A DNA stretch of 20,856 nucleotides from positions 1 through 20,856 of the forward strand of contig JAYMTA010001266.1 in the NCBI GenBank assembly GCA_036897625.1. The letters are read 5' to 3'. Each line of letters opens with the position of its first letter. Position 1 is the first letter of the stretch. Positions 12,301 to 19,460 of the stretch are shown here, in pieces. A program made the position numbers and the translations under genes. A model generated the notes under the pieces. It saw only the letters and a list, made by a program, of their open reading frames with translations, was not told where the DNA came from and made no database searches. The stretch is from Pelargonium cotyledonis. Taxonomy: Eukaryota > Streptophyta > Magnoliopsida > Geraniales > Geraniaceae.

Positions 12301-15300
12301 GTAGCCAACAAAAAATAATTTGAACTCAGACAATAAGGGAAATGAGGACACCAAAAGAAGACATGAAGCCTTTTGGTAAACCCAACCTCCTACTTAGATT
12401 CCCTTCACCATTTGAATCTGAAATTATTTTCCTTTGAAAGATGAGGTGGTAATAAGTATCACCTCAGTCAACAGCATCAATTTAAGACCTTTAAACAATT
12501 TGCTATAACGTACAGTTCAACAGGGGAACCACATAGTAATATCATCATGGTTATTTAATAATATCTACTGCACTTCTTTTTCTATCATATGACCCTGATA
12601 TATACATAACAAGCTTGGAATTCATTTAACACCAGAATACAGCAATCAAATGTGAAAGTAACAGGGTTTTCACTGCTAACTGAAAAGATCTTTGATTATC
12701 AGTAGTAACAAAAGTAGAAGTAGAAGTAGAAGTATTATAATATGTAAAAACAAATTTGCATAATAAAGGAAAAAGAAAATCATAAGTTAAAGATAAAATA
12801 AGTATACCAATTAAATCAAAGGAAATATAAAAGACTAATGTTTACCTATTCCAGTTTGCAGAATTTCTTTGGTTCCAGTCATTATATGGGTCAAAAACTC
12901 CAATCGTGTTCCTTCACTAGTGAACAATGAACGCTTCACAGATGCCAGTCGCACCAAGCATTCCAAAGCCTGGAGTTTAAGTATTAGAGGAGCCCTAAAA
13001 GGTTCATCAGCTAAAAGAAACCTCACTCACAACATAAAAGTTAAGGAAGAAACCTAAAAATTCTACTGTTGACAGCACTCGAAACATAGAGGAGAACTGA
13101 GTATGCATTAGAATACTTCATATCAAAAACTAAAACAAGGATAAAGCAGGTCCAACACATGGTTCACATGTGCACATTGACTTTTAAATAATTAAAAGAA
13201 GAAGAAAAACAAATAAAAAGAGAGAGAAAAAGAATGTGGATGAACATTAAAATAAGTTTGAGTGAGGATTTGGTTACAAATATAAGGATAGGAGAAAAGT
13301 TGGAAGCGAGATGGAAGAGATATCTAAAAGGAGAAGGTGGCAGTGGATACCAACTAAAGTTTTACATGATTCCAGAAGGATCAAGTTAATCACAAATAAA
13401 ATCATGAAATAAAATATGCTATAAGCAGATCAGCTTATGACAACAGAGTTTCACTTTAGATACACACAGGAAATTCTATAAATGTCATACAAAATGATAT
13501 TCACTCCATCATACGACAAACTATCCACCATACTTAAGATGGATCTCCCACAATAACAGTACACTTTTCTTACTAGATAATCAACCAATTAGCTCCAATG
13601 ATACCTCTCTAAACTAACTAGTAATGAAAATTAAGATTTAGTTATAACAAGGGTACAAGTGGAAAGTCATCTGCTAACAGAAGAAGCTAGCATTGATACT
13701 TCCAAATATGTCAAGTTAGGACAGTTATTGTGGGGACAGGAGTTATAAAATGTAATATTATAAGATGTTGGTACAAAAGAGAACTGTCAAACATAGTAGA
13801 AATAGTAGTATTGTTAGGATGGATTGGTAATCATAACATCAGGAATATAATTAACATGTTCATATGCCACAAATAAAATTGAAAATAACATGTTTCCTAC
13901 GAGATAATTTGCAAACCTCCTTGTTCTGAGTCATTGCATAATAATCAAAAAATATCTTCAATGTTGAGGGATCCTCAAAGACTGACTTCCAGGAGCTTGG
14001 AATCTACATGAACACCCCAAAACAAGAAATTTCAAAGCCAAAAACACCAAAATTGAAGGAAAATATGTGGGTATGTGAGGGAATGAAACAGGAGACTAGC
14101 ATCTGCACAAAAATGTCAAAGATACCTGAACAGTGCCAATCTCATCTGAACTTTCATCATATGAAGTTCCCATAAAATCAAATGACAAGCATTTGTGAGA
14201 AAGTGAAAGAGCCAGTTCCTGCAACTTGCTTCCAGCTGTAATATATGTGAAAATGAACAGACAAAAAAGCAGAAACTAAGTATCCACTAACTTGTGAATG
14301 CATAACTCAACTTTAAGAAGAAAAAAAGCTTCCATTTTACCATCATTTTTTACTTGAAAAAGAGACGTAAGGGATATCTGGAAAATTTGAAGTAGGCACT
14401 GATCCCTGAAAGAGCTAGCTATTCTGCGATGATGAGAGAAAGGCAGTCCTTGATAGGGCTGATAATTTGTGAAACAATAACAAAGATATCAGCAATCCAA
14501 ACACTTCGTAGATAATTTTCAATTACTAAGGAAGCCTGTTGTAATGAAATTGGAAAAGGTGGCATTAAAGAGGGATATACAAAGCAACAAAAAAGATTTA
14601 CTAAGCTTATGTATCAATGATCACAAATTATATACATAAAAAAATAATCAAACGGGAATAGCAGAATAGAGAAACTGTACGCCTGTAACTAAAGCAACGT
14701 CCCACAACTCAATTACAATAGAAGCATGGTTGATGATTTCTGATATGCAAATATAAGTTTTAATCTGAACAGAGCATACCAATAGGAAACAATTGGAGAA
14801 TGCTAATTAAATGATAAAATGGTGTGTAAGATGGACAAAACATGAATAAAAACTCATTGAACAAAAAACGGTTTGCCTAGTTAGGATAGAGGTAGTAAGG
14901 TAAAATGTCAAAAATTTATTTCTAAAGAATACTGTACCATGAGAGGTCAAAAAAGGAAGAAACACGAGATGAAGGAATAATCACTCTTTTCTCTCACCCG
15001 TGTGATATATTACGTTTTTACTGTTCAGATCCTAATAATTGAACACTTTCAGATCAACTGATAATTTCTTAAATAAGAGAGGGGCAACAATAGAAACACA
15101 GCTTCATCTATAATGAAAATGTTTAGTCACCTATTGACACTGACACAGATGGGTGAAAATATGAAACAAGAATGATCCTTCACTGTGTGGAACAGCATCA
15201 TCAATCAAGTACCTCTAAATAGAAATCTGAAGTCTCAACTTTCGAGCCATTCTAGTTTCTAATTCAAAGTATATATCAAATGAAATAACTGCTATCCTAA

Positions 15301-17067
15301 TTCACAGATATATGCAAGATACCAAGCTCATATAACAGTCACCAACAAGATCAAGCAATGGATCCTTGGAAGGAGGTAGCGTTTTAGCTACTTCATAAAA
15401 GTTCTTGCATATTATATATCAATCCCATTAATGCATACACTATTTGCTAGATTCTGGCAACACTGACCTGATTCATTTCAGAAACAAGTTGAATGAGCAT
15501 CTTCAAACCAATCACATAATGACACGGTGCCTGATCAAAGCAAACAAGATACATTAACAATGAGTATCTCTACAAAATTAGTGGGTTGCAAATCCCTAAT
15601 GGTTCAAGCCACAAAATCAATAGTGCACATAATAACAATAGCCACCTAGATCACTACAATACTTGATATAGTCAAATAGTTAAATAAAATTGTTTCACAT
15701 GAAATGACTGAATTATTTTAATACAGTTGTACACTAAGAATACAAATACTCCTAAAACAGATCATAATCTTGTAAAATAGAAATGTTTATAGCTAACATA
15801 TCGACATTACAATTCATAAGGACTAGCTGCAACAGTAGAATTAAATTCAAGAAAGAAATAAGATATGCCAAATAACTTGCAGACAAGCACATATGCCACA
15901 AACATCCACAAATATCAGAAGCTTTAAATCAAAGGCATTCAAACATTTTGGAAATGTTTTGCTGAATAATAAAGTTCCAAGAAGTTGAATGGGAGAGAAT
16001 CCATAGACAGGCAGATTTCAACCTTAATCTCAAAATTATTGGAGGTTGCAACTTATTTGACACTTTGAGTCAGAATGCCACTTGAGTAAACTTGTTTCAA
16101 GGAGATTAATCCAACAGACATGATACGAGCAAAAGTTAGAAACAAGAACCTGTAAGAACTAAAGAATCTTACATTTGTATACATTGTCCAATGTAAGTGA
16201 TAAAAGCAATCCACTATATGAACATAATGATAACAATAACAAACACAAAAACCATTACCACTATGTCACCACAAAACTGTTAGTAATCTGACATCATAAG
16301 AAGGTGCCCCTACACAAACATAATATATAAACCACAAAATAAATGTATGATGGAATATCACACTCAATGTCTTGAAAGTCATAGTATTTTATGCAAAAGC
16401 CTCATCACCTGATTCAAGAAATTCACTGCCTCTTGAACTACTTCCCTGAACTTGTCATCATCCAACCACCCAGACTTTGTAACTCGACAAAAGAGTTGGA
16501 TTAGAGATCCAATTACAAAACTCTCCAAGTCAGGTCCTCTAGTAGCGAGATAGTTCATAAGATAATTTCCTTCAGACAAAATTCAATAAGATCAATTTGG
16601 GAAAGAGTAAAATAGAAGAAAAAATGTCATATGAATAAACAATAATATGGATATATTACTACAACTTCCATCCTAGAAGTTTTCTACTTTTAACAAATAT
16701 CATAGGTTATAATATGACCCAAAGACATGATTGAAAACAAACAAATATGGTCAGCCAGAAGTGCATCACAAGATTCCCTCTTAAGAGTAGTCAAAGATAA
16801 CATCTTTAAGGAAACAAGAGATTTACGAATATCAATCCGGAGCTGCAAAGGGAGGCTCTGCTCTGTCACTTGCTTCAACAAGCTTGAACTAGCCAGCATC
16901 AATGCATAGGGTGTTAATGCATTATCCAGGATGTATTGACATTGTGAAATGTAGTCAGTATTCATGGAGAAGCATTTAAGAGTACTCTCAGCATGAGCTC
17001 GTTCAGCAGAGTCCTGTGAATTGTAAAGTCTTTCGCACAATGCTTCCAATTGTGCTAAGCTCTCCAT
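213..17067 (-). CDS. XPO7: Exportin-7 (RanBP16/17-type) nuclear transport receptor, 25 exons, 3' end outside window
   Basis: The product belongs to the importin-beta/karyopherin superfamily of HEAT-repeat receptors that bind Ran-GTP and carry proteins through nuclear pores. Human XPO7 exports cargo such as p50RhoGAP and can also import; plant cargoes are not known to me. The CDS joins 25 exons (listed separately) into 958 codons with no internal stop. I recognise it from near-continuous similarity to Arabidopsis AT5G06120-type proteins as remembered: N-terminal [20 protein letters not shown], then [122 protein letters not shown] and FELYGDRAL. Residues ~25-110 form the importin-beta N-terminal region; the rest is helical repeat. 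Family length is about 1,050 aa, so roughly 90 C-terminal residues lie beyond base 1. The ATG has G at -3 and G at +4. Family assignment is very secure. Confidence 0.96.
488..634 (-). CDS. XPO7: Exportin-7 coding exon 24 (residues 867-915)
   Basis: It reads [40 protein letters not shown] and VPNANISSL. It matches the family (LT-AYF-FLEVL--SHI-FILNLDT-TFMHIVGSLESGLK), but with more substitutions than the central exons. Acceptor TTACAG, donor CTG/GTTTGT. Confidence 0.93.
635..2079 (-). other. XPO7: Intron 23 (1,445 nt)
   Basis: It separates exons 23 and 24 (AYRK / LTAAYF). It contains the alternating CG/CA tract at 803-828 and otherwise AT-rich sequence with no ORF or repeat family recognised. 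Confidence 0.7.
803..828. repeat. Compound (CG)5(CA)8 dinucleotide tract
   Basis: An unbroken 26-bp purine/pyrimidine alternation: five CG units followed by eight CA units. Alternating CG and CA runs are the classic Z-DNA-prone sequence. It lies in intron 23, about 170 bp upstream of exon 24 in transcript direction. No function can be assigned. Confidence 0.9.
2080..2210 (-). CDS. XPO7: Exportin-7 coding exon 23 (residues 823-866)
   Basis: It encodes [20 protein letters not shown] and then [23 protein letters not shown], close to the family [30 protein letters not shown]. Acceptor TTACAG, donor AAG/GTACAA. Confidence 0.95.
2211..3086 (-). other. XPO7: Intron 22 (876 nt), no recognised content
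   Basis: An AT-rich intron between the two parts of codon 823. AACAAGCTGAGAAAT occurs twice near 2531-2610 as a short local repeat. The open frame at 2762-3004 on the plus strand has no recognised similarity and is taken as chance. Confidence 0.7.
3087..3306 (-). CDS. XPO7: Exportin-7 coding exon 22 (residues 750-822 plus one base)
   Basis: The longest exon after exon 1 (220 nt). It encodes [40 protein letters not shown] and [18 protein letters not shown]. The family has Leu where this copy has Trp817 (GIWICLTIL). The final G joins CA of exon 23 to make Ala823. Donor GTATAC. Confidence 0.95.
3307..3780 (-). other. XPO7: Intron 21 (474 nt), no recognised content
   Basis: A plain AT-rich intron between exons 21 and 22 (DTPE / VTTPL). 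No repeat or ORF is recognised. The 3' splice site reads GATACAG/GTAACA. Confidence 0.7.
3781..3874 (-). CDS. XPO7: Exportin-7 coding exon 21 (residues 718-749)
   Basis: It reads [20 protein letters not shown] then [11 protein letters not shown], matching [28 protein letters not shown]. The 84-nt intron before it ends TTCAG; donor GAG/GTAAGG. Confidence 0.95.
3959..4071 (-). CDS. XPO7: Exportin-7 coding exon 20 (residues 681-717 plus two bases)
   Basis: It encodes [20 protein letters not shown] and [17 protein letters not shown], one of the best conserved family blocks. It ends AG before GTTGCT; AG plus T of exon 21 makes Ser718. Acceptor CACAAG. Confidence 0.95.
4072..5371 (-). other. XPO7: Intron 19 (1,300 nt)
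   Basis: It lies between exons 19 and 20 (DRLLL / VFINL). Apart from the degenerate MITE at 5101-5306 it is AT-rich with no ORF or family similarity. A TGGTATCAAGAC word near 4537 resembles an LTR primer site but has no LTR around it. Confidence 0.7.
5101..5306. mobile_element. Degenerate Stowaway-like MITE related to the intron 11 copy
   Basis: The left part reads TTGTCCCAAAATGATGTCCA and the reverse-complemented right part reads ATCACTCGTGTCCACTTTCC, giving an imperfect inverted repeat around GTCCACTT. Inside, CCAATAATATC and TTGAGTTTGTTACA also occur, in the same order and spacing, in the MITE at 8306-8514. The outer ends are decayed, so borders are approximate. Confidence 0.65.
5372..5506 (-). 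CDS. XPO7: Exportin-7 coding exon 19 (residues 636-680)
   Basis: It encodes [20 protein letters not shown] then [20 protein letters not shown] and DRLLL. The family form is [32 protein letters not shown]; the usual Trp of IGWLIF is Ser here (residue 660). Acceptor TTTCAG, donor CTG/GTATGG. Confidence 0.94.
5605..5668 (-). CDS. XPO7: Exportin-7 coding exon 18 (residues 614-635)
   Basis: After the split Gly it reads [20 protein letters not shown] then N, matching [18 protein letters not shown]. Acceptor GTGCAG, donor AAT/GTAAAT. Confidence 0.93.
5768..5820 (-). CDS. XPO7: Exportin-7 coding exon 17 (residues 597-613 plus two bases)
   Basis: A small 53-nt exon reading [17 protein letters not shown], matching the family SEEVIDHTLSLFLELAS. 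The two final bases GG join A of exon 18 to give Gly614. Strong donor GTAAGTG, acceptor GTGCAG. Confidence 0.92.
5899..6003 (-). CDS. XPO7: Exportin-7 coding exon 16 (residues 562-596)
   Basis: It encodes [20 protein letters not shown] and [15 protein letters not shown], matching the family [24 protein letters not shown]. The acceptor is a CAGCAG tandem (NAGNAG); the upstream AG was chosen because the family keeps the Gln after HSSK. Donor GAG/GTACTA. Confidence 0.94.
6089..6193 (-). CDS. XPO7: Exportin-7 coding exon 15 (residues 527-561)
   Basis: It encodes [20 protein letters not shown] and [15 protein letters not shown], almost invariant in plant exportin-7. Acceptor TTGCAG, donor AAG/GTAAAT. 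The 1,584-nt intron upstream carries an imperfect direct repeat. Confidence 0.96.
6998..7127. repeat. Imperfect direct repeat, copy 1 (intron 14)
   Basis: This stretch and 7381-7500 share most bases in the same order: TTCTCA, GGAA-CT, GTTTAATG, ATTC-GAATAGAGCTT, CTTATG, ACATCTCT, ATTGCAGCC and TTAATTACTTTTTTTT. Copy 1 is about 10 bp longer near its left end. The origin is unknown: a local duplication, or two copies of an unrecognised dispersed repeat ending in a T run. Confidence 0.75.
7381..7500. repeat. Imperfect direct repeat, copy 2 (intron 14)
   Basis: Partner of 6998-7127, in the same orientation, offset by about 375 bp. Both copies end in an identical TTAATTAC plus T-run, which may mark the true element edge. 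The sequence between them (7128-7380) is not repeated. Confidence 0.75.
7778..7865 (-). CDS. XPO7: Exportin-7 coding exon 14 (residues 497-526)
   Basis: It reads [20 protein letters not shown] then VTDSGLYSQ, matching the family block [23 protein letters not shown]. Acceptor TTGCAG, donor CAG/GTAATC. An 82-nt intron separates it from exon 13. Confidence 0.95.
7948..8069 (-). CDS. XPO7: Exportin-7 coding exon 13 (residues 457-496 plus two bases)
   Basis: It encodes [20 protein letters not shown] and [20 protein letters not shown], matching the family helix [18 protein letters not shown]. It ends AG before GTGAAA; AG joins T of exon 14 to make Ser497. Confidence 0.93.
8175..8234 (-). CDS. XPO7: Exportin-7 coding exon 12 (residues 437-456)
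   Basis: A 60-nt exon reading [20 protein letters not shown], matching the family's YE--G-YI---MEP-LQSYT. Acceptor CTGCAG, donor ATG/GTATGG. The upstream intron holds the Stowaway MITE. Confidence 0.93.
8306..8514. mobile_element. Stowaway-type MITE (Tc1/mariner), 209 bp, inside intron 11
   Basis: The left end is CTCCCTCCATCCTAAAATGA, the hallmark plant Stowaway terminus. The right end, reverse-complemented, reads CTCGCTTTGTCCCAAGATAT, an imperfect inverted repeat of the left end. TA dinucleotides at 8304-8305 and 8515-8516 form the expected target-site duplication. It is non-coding and would have depended on a mariner-like transposase elsewhere. It makes up about two thirds of the 324-nt intron 8235-8558. 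The mismatched inverted repeats suggest it is not recent. Confidence 0.88.
8559..8654 (-). CDS. XPO7: Exportin-7 coding exon 11 (residues 405-436)
   Basis: It reads [20 protein letters not shown] then LCRSQ, matching the family's [20 protein letters not shown]. The first residues (FELADEL) replace the more usual AGFPDDL-type segment. Acceptor TGCAG, donor CAG/GTCTAA. Confidence 0.94.
8663..8680. repeat. (AAAT)n microsatellite in intron 10
   Basis: About four and a half units of AAAT lie just inside the 92-nt intron 10, a few bases upstream (plus-strand sense) of related TAAATAA words. A simple repeat with no function evident. Confidence 0.8.
8747..8899 (-). CDS. XPO7: Exportin-7 coding exon 10 (residues 354-404)
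   Basis: It encodes [20 protein letters not shown] then [20 protein letters not shown], the strongest central family signature ([17 protein letters not shown]). It is separated from exon 9 by a 108-nt intron. Acceptor AACCAG, donor CAG/GTGAGA. Confidence 0.96.
9008..9094 (-). CDS. XPO7: Exportin-7 coding exon 9 (residues 325-353)
   Basis: It encodes [20 protein letters not shown] followed by TLKSLQSWQ, a highly conserved helix pair. An 87-nt phase-0 exon between TACAG and CAG/GTTAGT. Confidence 0.95.
9095..9848 (-). other. XPO7: Intron 8 (754 nt), no recognised content
   Basis: AT-rich, with purine-rich (GAAAAGAAGG-like) plus-strand stretches. I see no repeat family or coding sequence. Exons 8 and 9 join directly at NYQ / LSEL as in the family. 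Confidence 0.7.
9849..9916 (-). CDS. XPO7: Exportin-7 coding exon 8 (residues 302-324)
   Basis: It reads [20 protein letters not shown] and ends YQ, matching the invariant LADHDNYH motif. Acceptor AGACAG, donor CAG/GTGATG. The intron on the 5' side is 2,929 nt and holds retroelement remnants. Confidence 0.95.
10115..11034 (-). mobile_element. Fossil of a small non-coding LTR retroelement (TRIM-like), degraded
   Basis: On the minus strand a ~105-bp LTR-like segment (11034-10930) starts TGTTGAAG, ends in CA, and carries the CACCTGTTAGCTTAAGC-type text common in plant LTRs. It is followed directly (10929-10915) by a sequence close to the initiator-Met tRNA primer-binding site. A partial second copy of the LTR's 3' part lies at about 10156-10115. 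The interior has no recognisable gag or pol coding, so a non-autonomous element is likely. It looks broken and old, possibly with other repeats inserted. Confidence 0.45.
12087..12227 (-). mobile_element. Solo-LTR-like remnant in intron 7
   Basis: A ~141-bp segment reads TGTTGAAGTGGG... to ...TTTAACA on the minus strand. It includes the TTCCACATTGGAAAAGT and TATTGGTGGAAGCC text typical of a widespread plant LTR class. Flanking pentamers AATGT and CATGT are close to, but not clearly, a target-site duplication. It is interpreted as a fossil solo LTR; the exact borders are uncertain. Confidence 0.45.
12713..12734. repeat. Short (AGTAGA)n-type hexanucleotide repeat
   Basis: About three and a half perfect units of AGTAGA on the plus strand in intron 7, next to a related AGTAGTAACA word. 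A simple tandem repeat. Confidence 0.8.
12846..12969 (-). CDS. XPO7: Exportin-7 coding exon 7 (residues 261-301 plus one base)
   Basis: It encodes [20 protein letters not shown] and [15 protein letters not shown], nearly identical to the family block around ASVRRSLFT and [12 protein letters not shown]. It ends with G before GTAAAC; that G joins GT from exon 8 to make Gly302 across the largest intron of the gene. Confidence 0.95.
12970..13916 (-). other. XPO7: Intron 6 (947 nt), no recognised content
   Basis: AT-rich sequence with a purine-rich patch near 13190-13330 on the plus strand. No reading frame or repeat is recognised. The flanking exons join directly at ...NKE / ALECL. Confidence 0.7.
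13917..14003 (-). CDS. XPO7: Exportin-7 coding exon 6 (residues 232-260)
   Basis: It reads [20 protein letters not shown] and then YYAMTQNKE. The family usually has a slightly longer linker here (a PLS-like segment before KEALECL), so this copy appears about three residues shorter at the loop. Acceptor TGTAG, donor GAG/GTTTGC. Confidence 0.92.
14126..14235 (-). CDS. XPO7: Exportin-7 coding exon 5 (residues 195-231)
   Basis: The G|CT junction makes Ala195, followed by [20 protein letters not shown] and then [15 protein letters not shown], both strong family blocks. The acceptor is TTACAG and the donor CAG/GTATCT. The donor start resembles a U12 site by chance, but no U12 branch site is seen. 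Confidence 0.93.
14341..14458 (-). CDS. XPO7: Exportin-7 coding exon 4 (residues 156-194 plus one base)
   Basis: It reads [20 protein letters not shown] and then a TSLFQVKND helix end, matching the family's GLP-THHRR-A--FRDQ block. The donor GTAAAA at 14340 leaves a single G that completes Ala195 with the next exon. A second GTAAAA lies 13 nt upstream inside the exon. Confidence 0.92.
14459..16408 (-). other. XPO7: Introns 2 and 3 (878 and 1,009 nt) around small exon 3
   Basis: Introns 15531-16408 and 14459-15467 flank the 63-nt exon 3. Both are AT-rich, and I see no ORF, terminal inverted repeat or named repeat in them. Exons 2-3-4 join into uninterrupted family sequence, so no coding exon is missing here. 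Confidence 0.7.
15468..15530 (-). CDS. XPO7: Exportin-7 coding exon 3 (residues 135-155)
   Basis: A 63-nt exon reading [18 protein letters not shown] after APC, matching the family's YAIGLKILNQLV-EMNQ helix. It is bounded by ATCAG at the acceptor and CAG/GTCAGT at the donor. It is too short to be visible as an ORF. Confidence 0.92.
16409..16569 (-). CDS. XPO7: Exportin-7 coding exon 2 (residues 81-134)
   Basis: The split codon C|GA gives Arg81 and the text continues [17 protein letters not shown], the best-conserved N-terminal block of plant exportin-7, then [18 protein letters not shown]. The acceptor AG is at 16571-16570 and the donor GTGATG follows CAG at 16409. Ends in phase 0. Confidence 0.95.
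16827..17067 (-). CDS. XPO7: Exportin-7 coding exon 1 (residues 1-80 plus first base of codon 81)
   Basis: It starts at the ATG at 17067-17065 and encodes the first helices of the importin-beta N-terminal domain ([20 protein letters not shown], then [12 protein letters not shown]). The donor is GTAAAT at 16826-16821. The open frame runs on into the intron to 16690, but the family sequence stops matching at this donor and resumes in the next exon. Confidence 0.95.
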
Positions 17068-17073
17068 TTCTGA
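17068..17073 (-). other. XPO7: 5' UTR tail joined directly to the start codon
   Basis: Six bases (TCAGAA) lie between the predicted 3' splice site and the ATG. The start context has G at -3 and G at +4, which is favourable in plants. A pyrimidine-rich run (TTCTTCTT) precedes the AG. Confidence 0.65.
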
Positions 17074-19152
17074 CTGCTTAAGAAGAATTTCCCAAAGTTC
17101 AGGAGATCAAGCACTCACCAAAAAAGAATTCAGTTCTTTCTCCTTTCCCACGTATAACCAATACACATCTACAAATTTCCAATGAAAATGCAAGTATATA
17201 CTTAGAGGGGAAGAGACAAAGAAAACGGGAGACAGGAGATGTAACTGTAAAACAGGTCTTACTTCAATTCAATTGTCAGATTGCAGTCAAAATTGAACTG
17301 AATTGTATATACGATTACTATAATGTCAATTGTTTACATAAGTACAGGATAGCATTTTTAAGTCTAGAATTGTTTTCAATTACAAGAGGCACTCAAAATA
17401 AAATGAGAACTCTAGATAAAAAAGCCCAGGCAACTGGTTGTCAGCAAATTCAGCCAGAACAGAACCTAGTCCAATAGAAAATGACAGCTCCAGTCCTGAG
17501 ACAAGGGGCAAACGTGTCAATGGTACAGCATTTAAATCATATACAACTAAGTTCCAAATGCTTCAGAGTCAGCCCATTCTACAATAATACAAATTCAGCA
17601 AACATGAGGGGCGAGGAAGGGAATATTCACAAAATGGCCACAGAATAATCAGGTATGCAACAACAAAAATGAGAAGCCGATACACAAACAGGAAAACATG
17701 CAATGCTATACCCACAATCAGATAATAGAATGATAAGATGTGTGGATGGAGTAATTTTAATTACAACATACACTCTGCTGGATAACCATATTCATCCTTA
17801 CTGCTACTAAGAAAACTGGTTGCACACCAGCATTCGCTATACAAAAAGATTCATTGGATAAGGTCTCGTAAGCACACACAGAGAAGAAAACACAACATCC
17901 AGTTGTATACTGAAAGTAATTTACGTCATATTACAATCCTGCACATCAGTAAGGGTGTAGTAATATGAAATACAGTTATAACCATTTGGGCTATCTAAGT
18001 CCAGTGAAAAAATGGAAGGACATGTAATATAAAAAATAAAATAAGATGGTGAAATGTATAGCTTTCTAGAGCAGATAAAAATGAATGTAAGTTGCATTTT
18101 TTTTTTTGGTAAATATGTAATTTGCATTTTAACTAGCTTATATTTCTTATTTATGTGCTTTGATTCCAGGGATCCTCTGGCTTTATTGGAGTTAATAATT
18201 TAAATTCATGAAGCAAATGCAATTTCCGACATTTTAGGTGGAAGTTAAAGCGGTATTATCTAGTAAGATATTTCTTCCAGATCCTTTCATTTAGTAGCCT
18301 CATTTAGAATAACCAAAGATCCCAAATCAAGGTATCTCCTTTCCAACCTACTTCCTTCCATATCATGTTAAATAATTCCGCGCCACAAGTGCCGTTGAAG
18401 TAAGTGAAAAGTACCAAATTACCCTACAAGTCAGACAACTCATCCCGACATACATTAATTTACAAAACCATGTACCAGATTCATCTCCACTCCAATTCAA
18501 AAGCACCAAAAGAGCATTCACTCCAACCATTCATCAGAGCACATCAATAACTAAAATTTATAACATCAATCACATTCACACATAATCACATATCTCCTTG
18601 TTGCATAGCACAAACATGCTATACACACAAGAATGTGATGGATAACTAATTGGCAAGAGTTTGCAATACAGCAGATTACAAAATAAAACAAAACCACAAT
18701 TAGAATTAAAAGTAAAGTCAAAACCAGAATCAAACCACACAAGCAAGTTAATGAAGCCCATCTAAAGCTAAATGTTCATTAGTCATTCATTACATACCCA
18801 TGTTCCTAGTCATTTTCTATTCTGATGATCGAAGCCAAAGCCCAGGCAATCAAAGCTGAAGAAATCATCCAATCAAAACAATAACTGAGAAATTAAAGTG
18901 ACATTGATTCAACATTACATATTAAAACCATATCAAAAAAGCAAAAAACAAAAATCCACCACGCATAGACACAAGTGCATCATTGCATGCATACAGGTAC
19001 AGATATGTAAGTTTCCTTAAGAGAGATTCGAAATTGAAAGCAAAAAAAATGGTTTCAAAAAAATCTGTGAGGATCAGCAATTGAATCGTTCTGTTGATGT
19101 AGGGTGTAAAATGATTGGGCATGATATGAATTGAATAGCAGCAGTTTCTTGC
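17074..19152 (-). other. XPO7: Probable 5'-UTR intron (2.08 kb)
   Basis: Both strands of this AT-rich stretch lack any ORF with recognisable similarity. It separates the CT-rich leader from the 3' splice site just upstream of the ATG. Long leader introns are common in plant housekeeping genes and often raise expression; whether this one does is unknown. A further small non-coding exon inside it cannot be excluded. Confidence 0.5.
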
Positions 19153-19290
19153 CTGCAAAATCCACTGATTTTCTTTGTCGGAGGCTGTTTGGATAGCGAG
19201 AAAATGAAATGTAAAAACCTATGGAGAAATGAAGAGAAGCAGATGGGATGAAAGTGTGTAAGAAGTTTGGGAGAGAGATGGAGGCGAAGG
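19153..19290 (-). other. XPO7: Probable non-coding first exon (5' UTR) of the exportin-7 gene
   Basis: Read on the minus strand, this stretch is CT-rich, locally richer in CG than its surroundings, and contains no ATG, as expected of a plant leader. Coding exon 1 begins only 6 nt after a good 3' splice site (TTAAGCAG at 17081-17074), which implies an upstream leader exon. The best exon end I see is GCAG/GCAAGA (exon ends at 19153), a GC-type donor; ATAG/GTTTTT near 19220 is an alternative. The transcription start is not fixed by sequence, so the right edge is approximate. Confidence 0.5.
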
Positions 19291-19460
19291 CGTGAAATTG
19301 CGGCCGACTTGGATGTTTTATTGCCGCACGGCGAAGATTATTTGTGGTTTCTTTTTTTGCCCATAAACTCTTTGAAACTACACATTGACCCCAAGATTAT
19401 GGCTAATTGTTTGTGTTGCGTCTTCTTTTTTGTTTATTTCATTTTGGGCATACTACATTG
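19291..19460 (-). promoter_or_regulatory. Probable core promoter region of the exportin-7 gene
   Basis: This lies just upstream of the ATG-free leader. A weak TATA-like AATAAAA occurs at 19322-19316 on the minus strand. A short GC-rich patch (GTGCGGC, GGCCGC) sits around 19300-19332 in otherwise AT-rich DNA. No strong TATA or CCAAT box is seen, as is common for housekeeping plant genes. Placement is inferred from the gene model only. Confidence 0.3.

Larger units (their letters stand above)
9917..12845 (-). other. XPO7: Intron 7 (2,929 nt), largest intron, enriched in retroelement remnants
   Basis: It lies between exons 7 and 8, which share the split codon for Gly302. It contains two LTR-like pieces (about 10115-11034 and 12087-12227) and a stretch rich in CACAACACG-like words at 10170-10330 that resembles dispersed plant repeats. 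The rest is plain AT-rich DNA. No host gene is seen inside it on either strand. Confidence 0.75.

Noticed and set aside
12869-13057. Plus-strand 62-codon frame
   Set aside because: It is the antisense shadow of exon 7 and its flank.
14100-14130. U12-type intron after exon 5 (donor GTATCTTTG)
   Set aside because: It resembles the U12 donor, but no TTCCTTAAC-like branch site is near the acceptor; treated as an ordinary GT-AG intron.
16727-16909. Plus-strand 60-codon frame
   Set aside because: Antisense to coding exon 1; no independent support.
18922-19158. Minus-strand 78-codon frame overlapping the leader
   Set aside because: It starts at TTG, not ATG, and runs into the predicted leader intron; no similarity.
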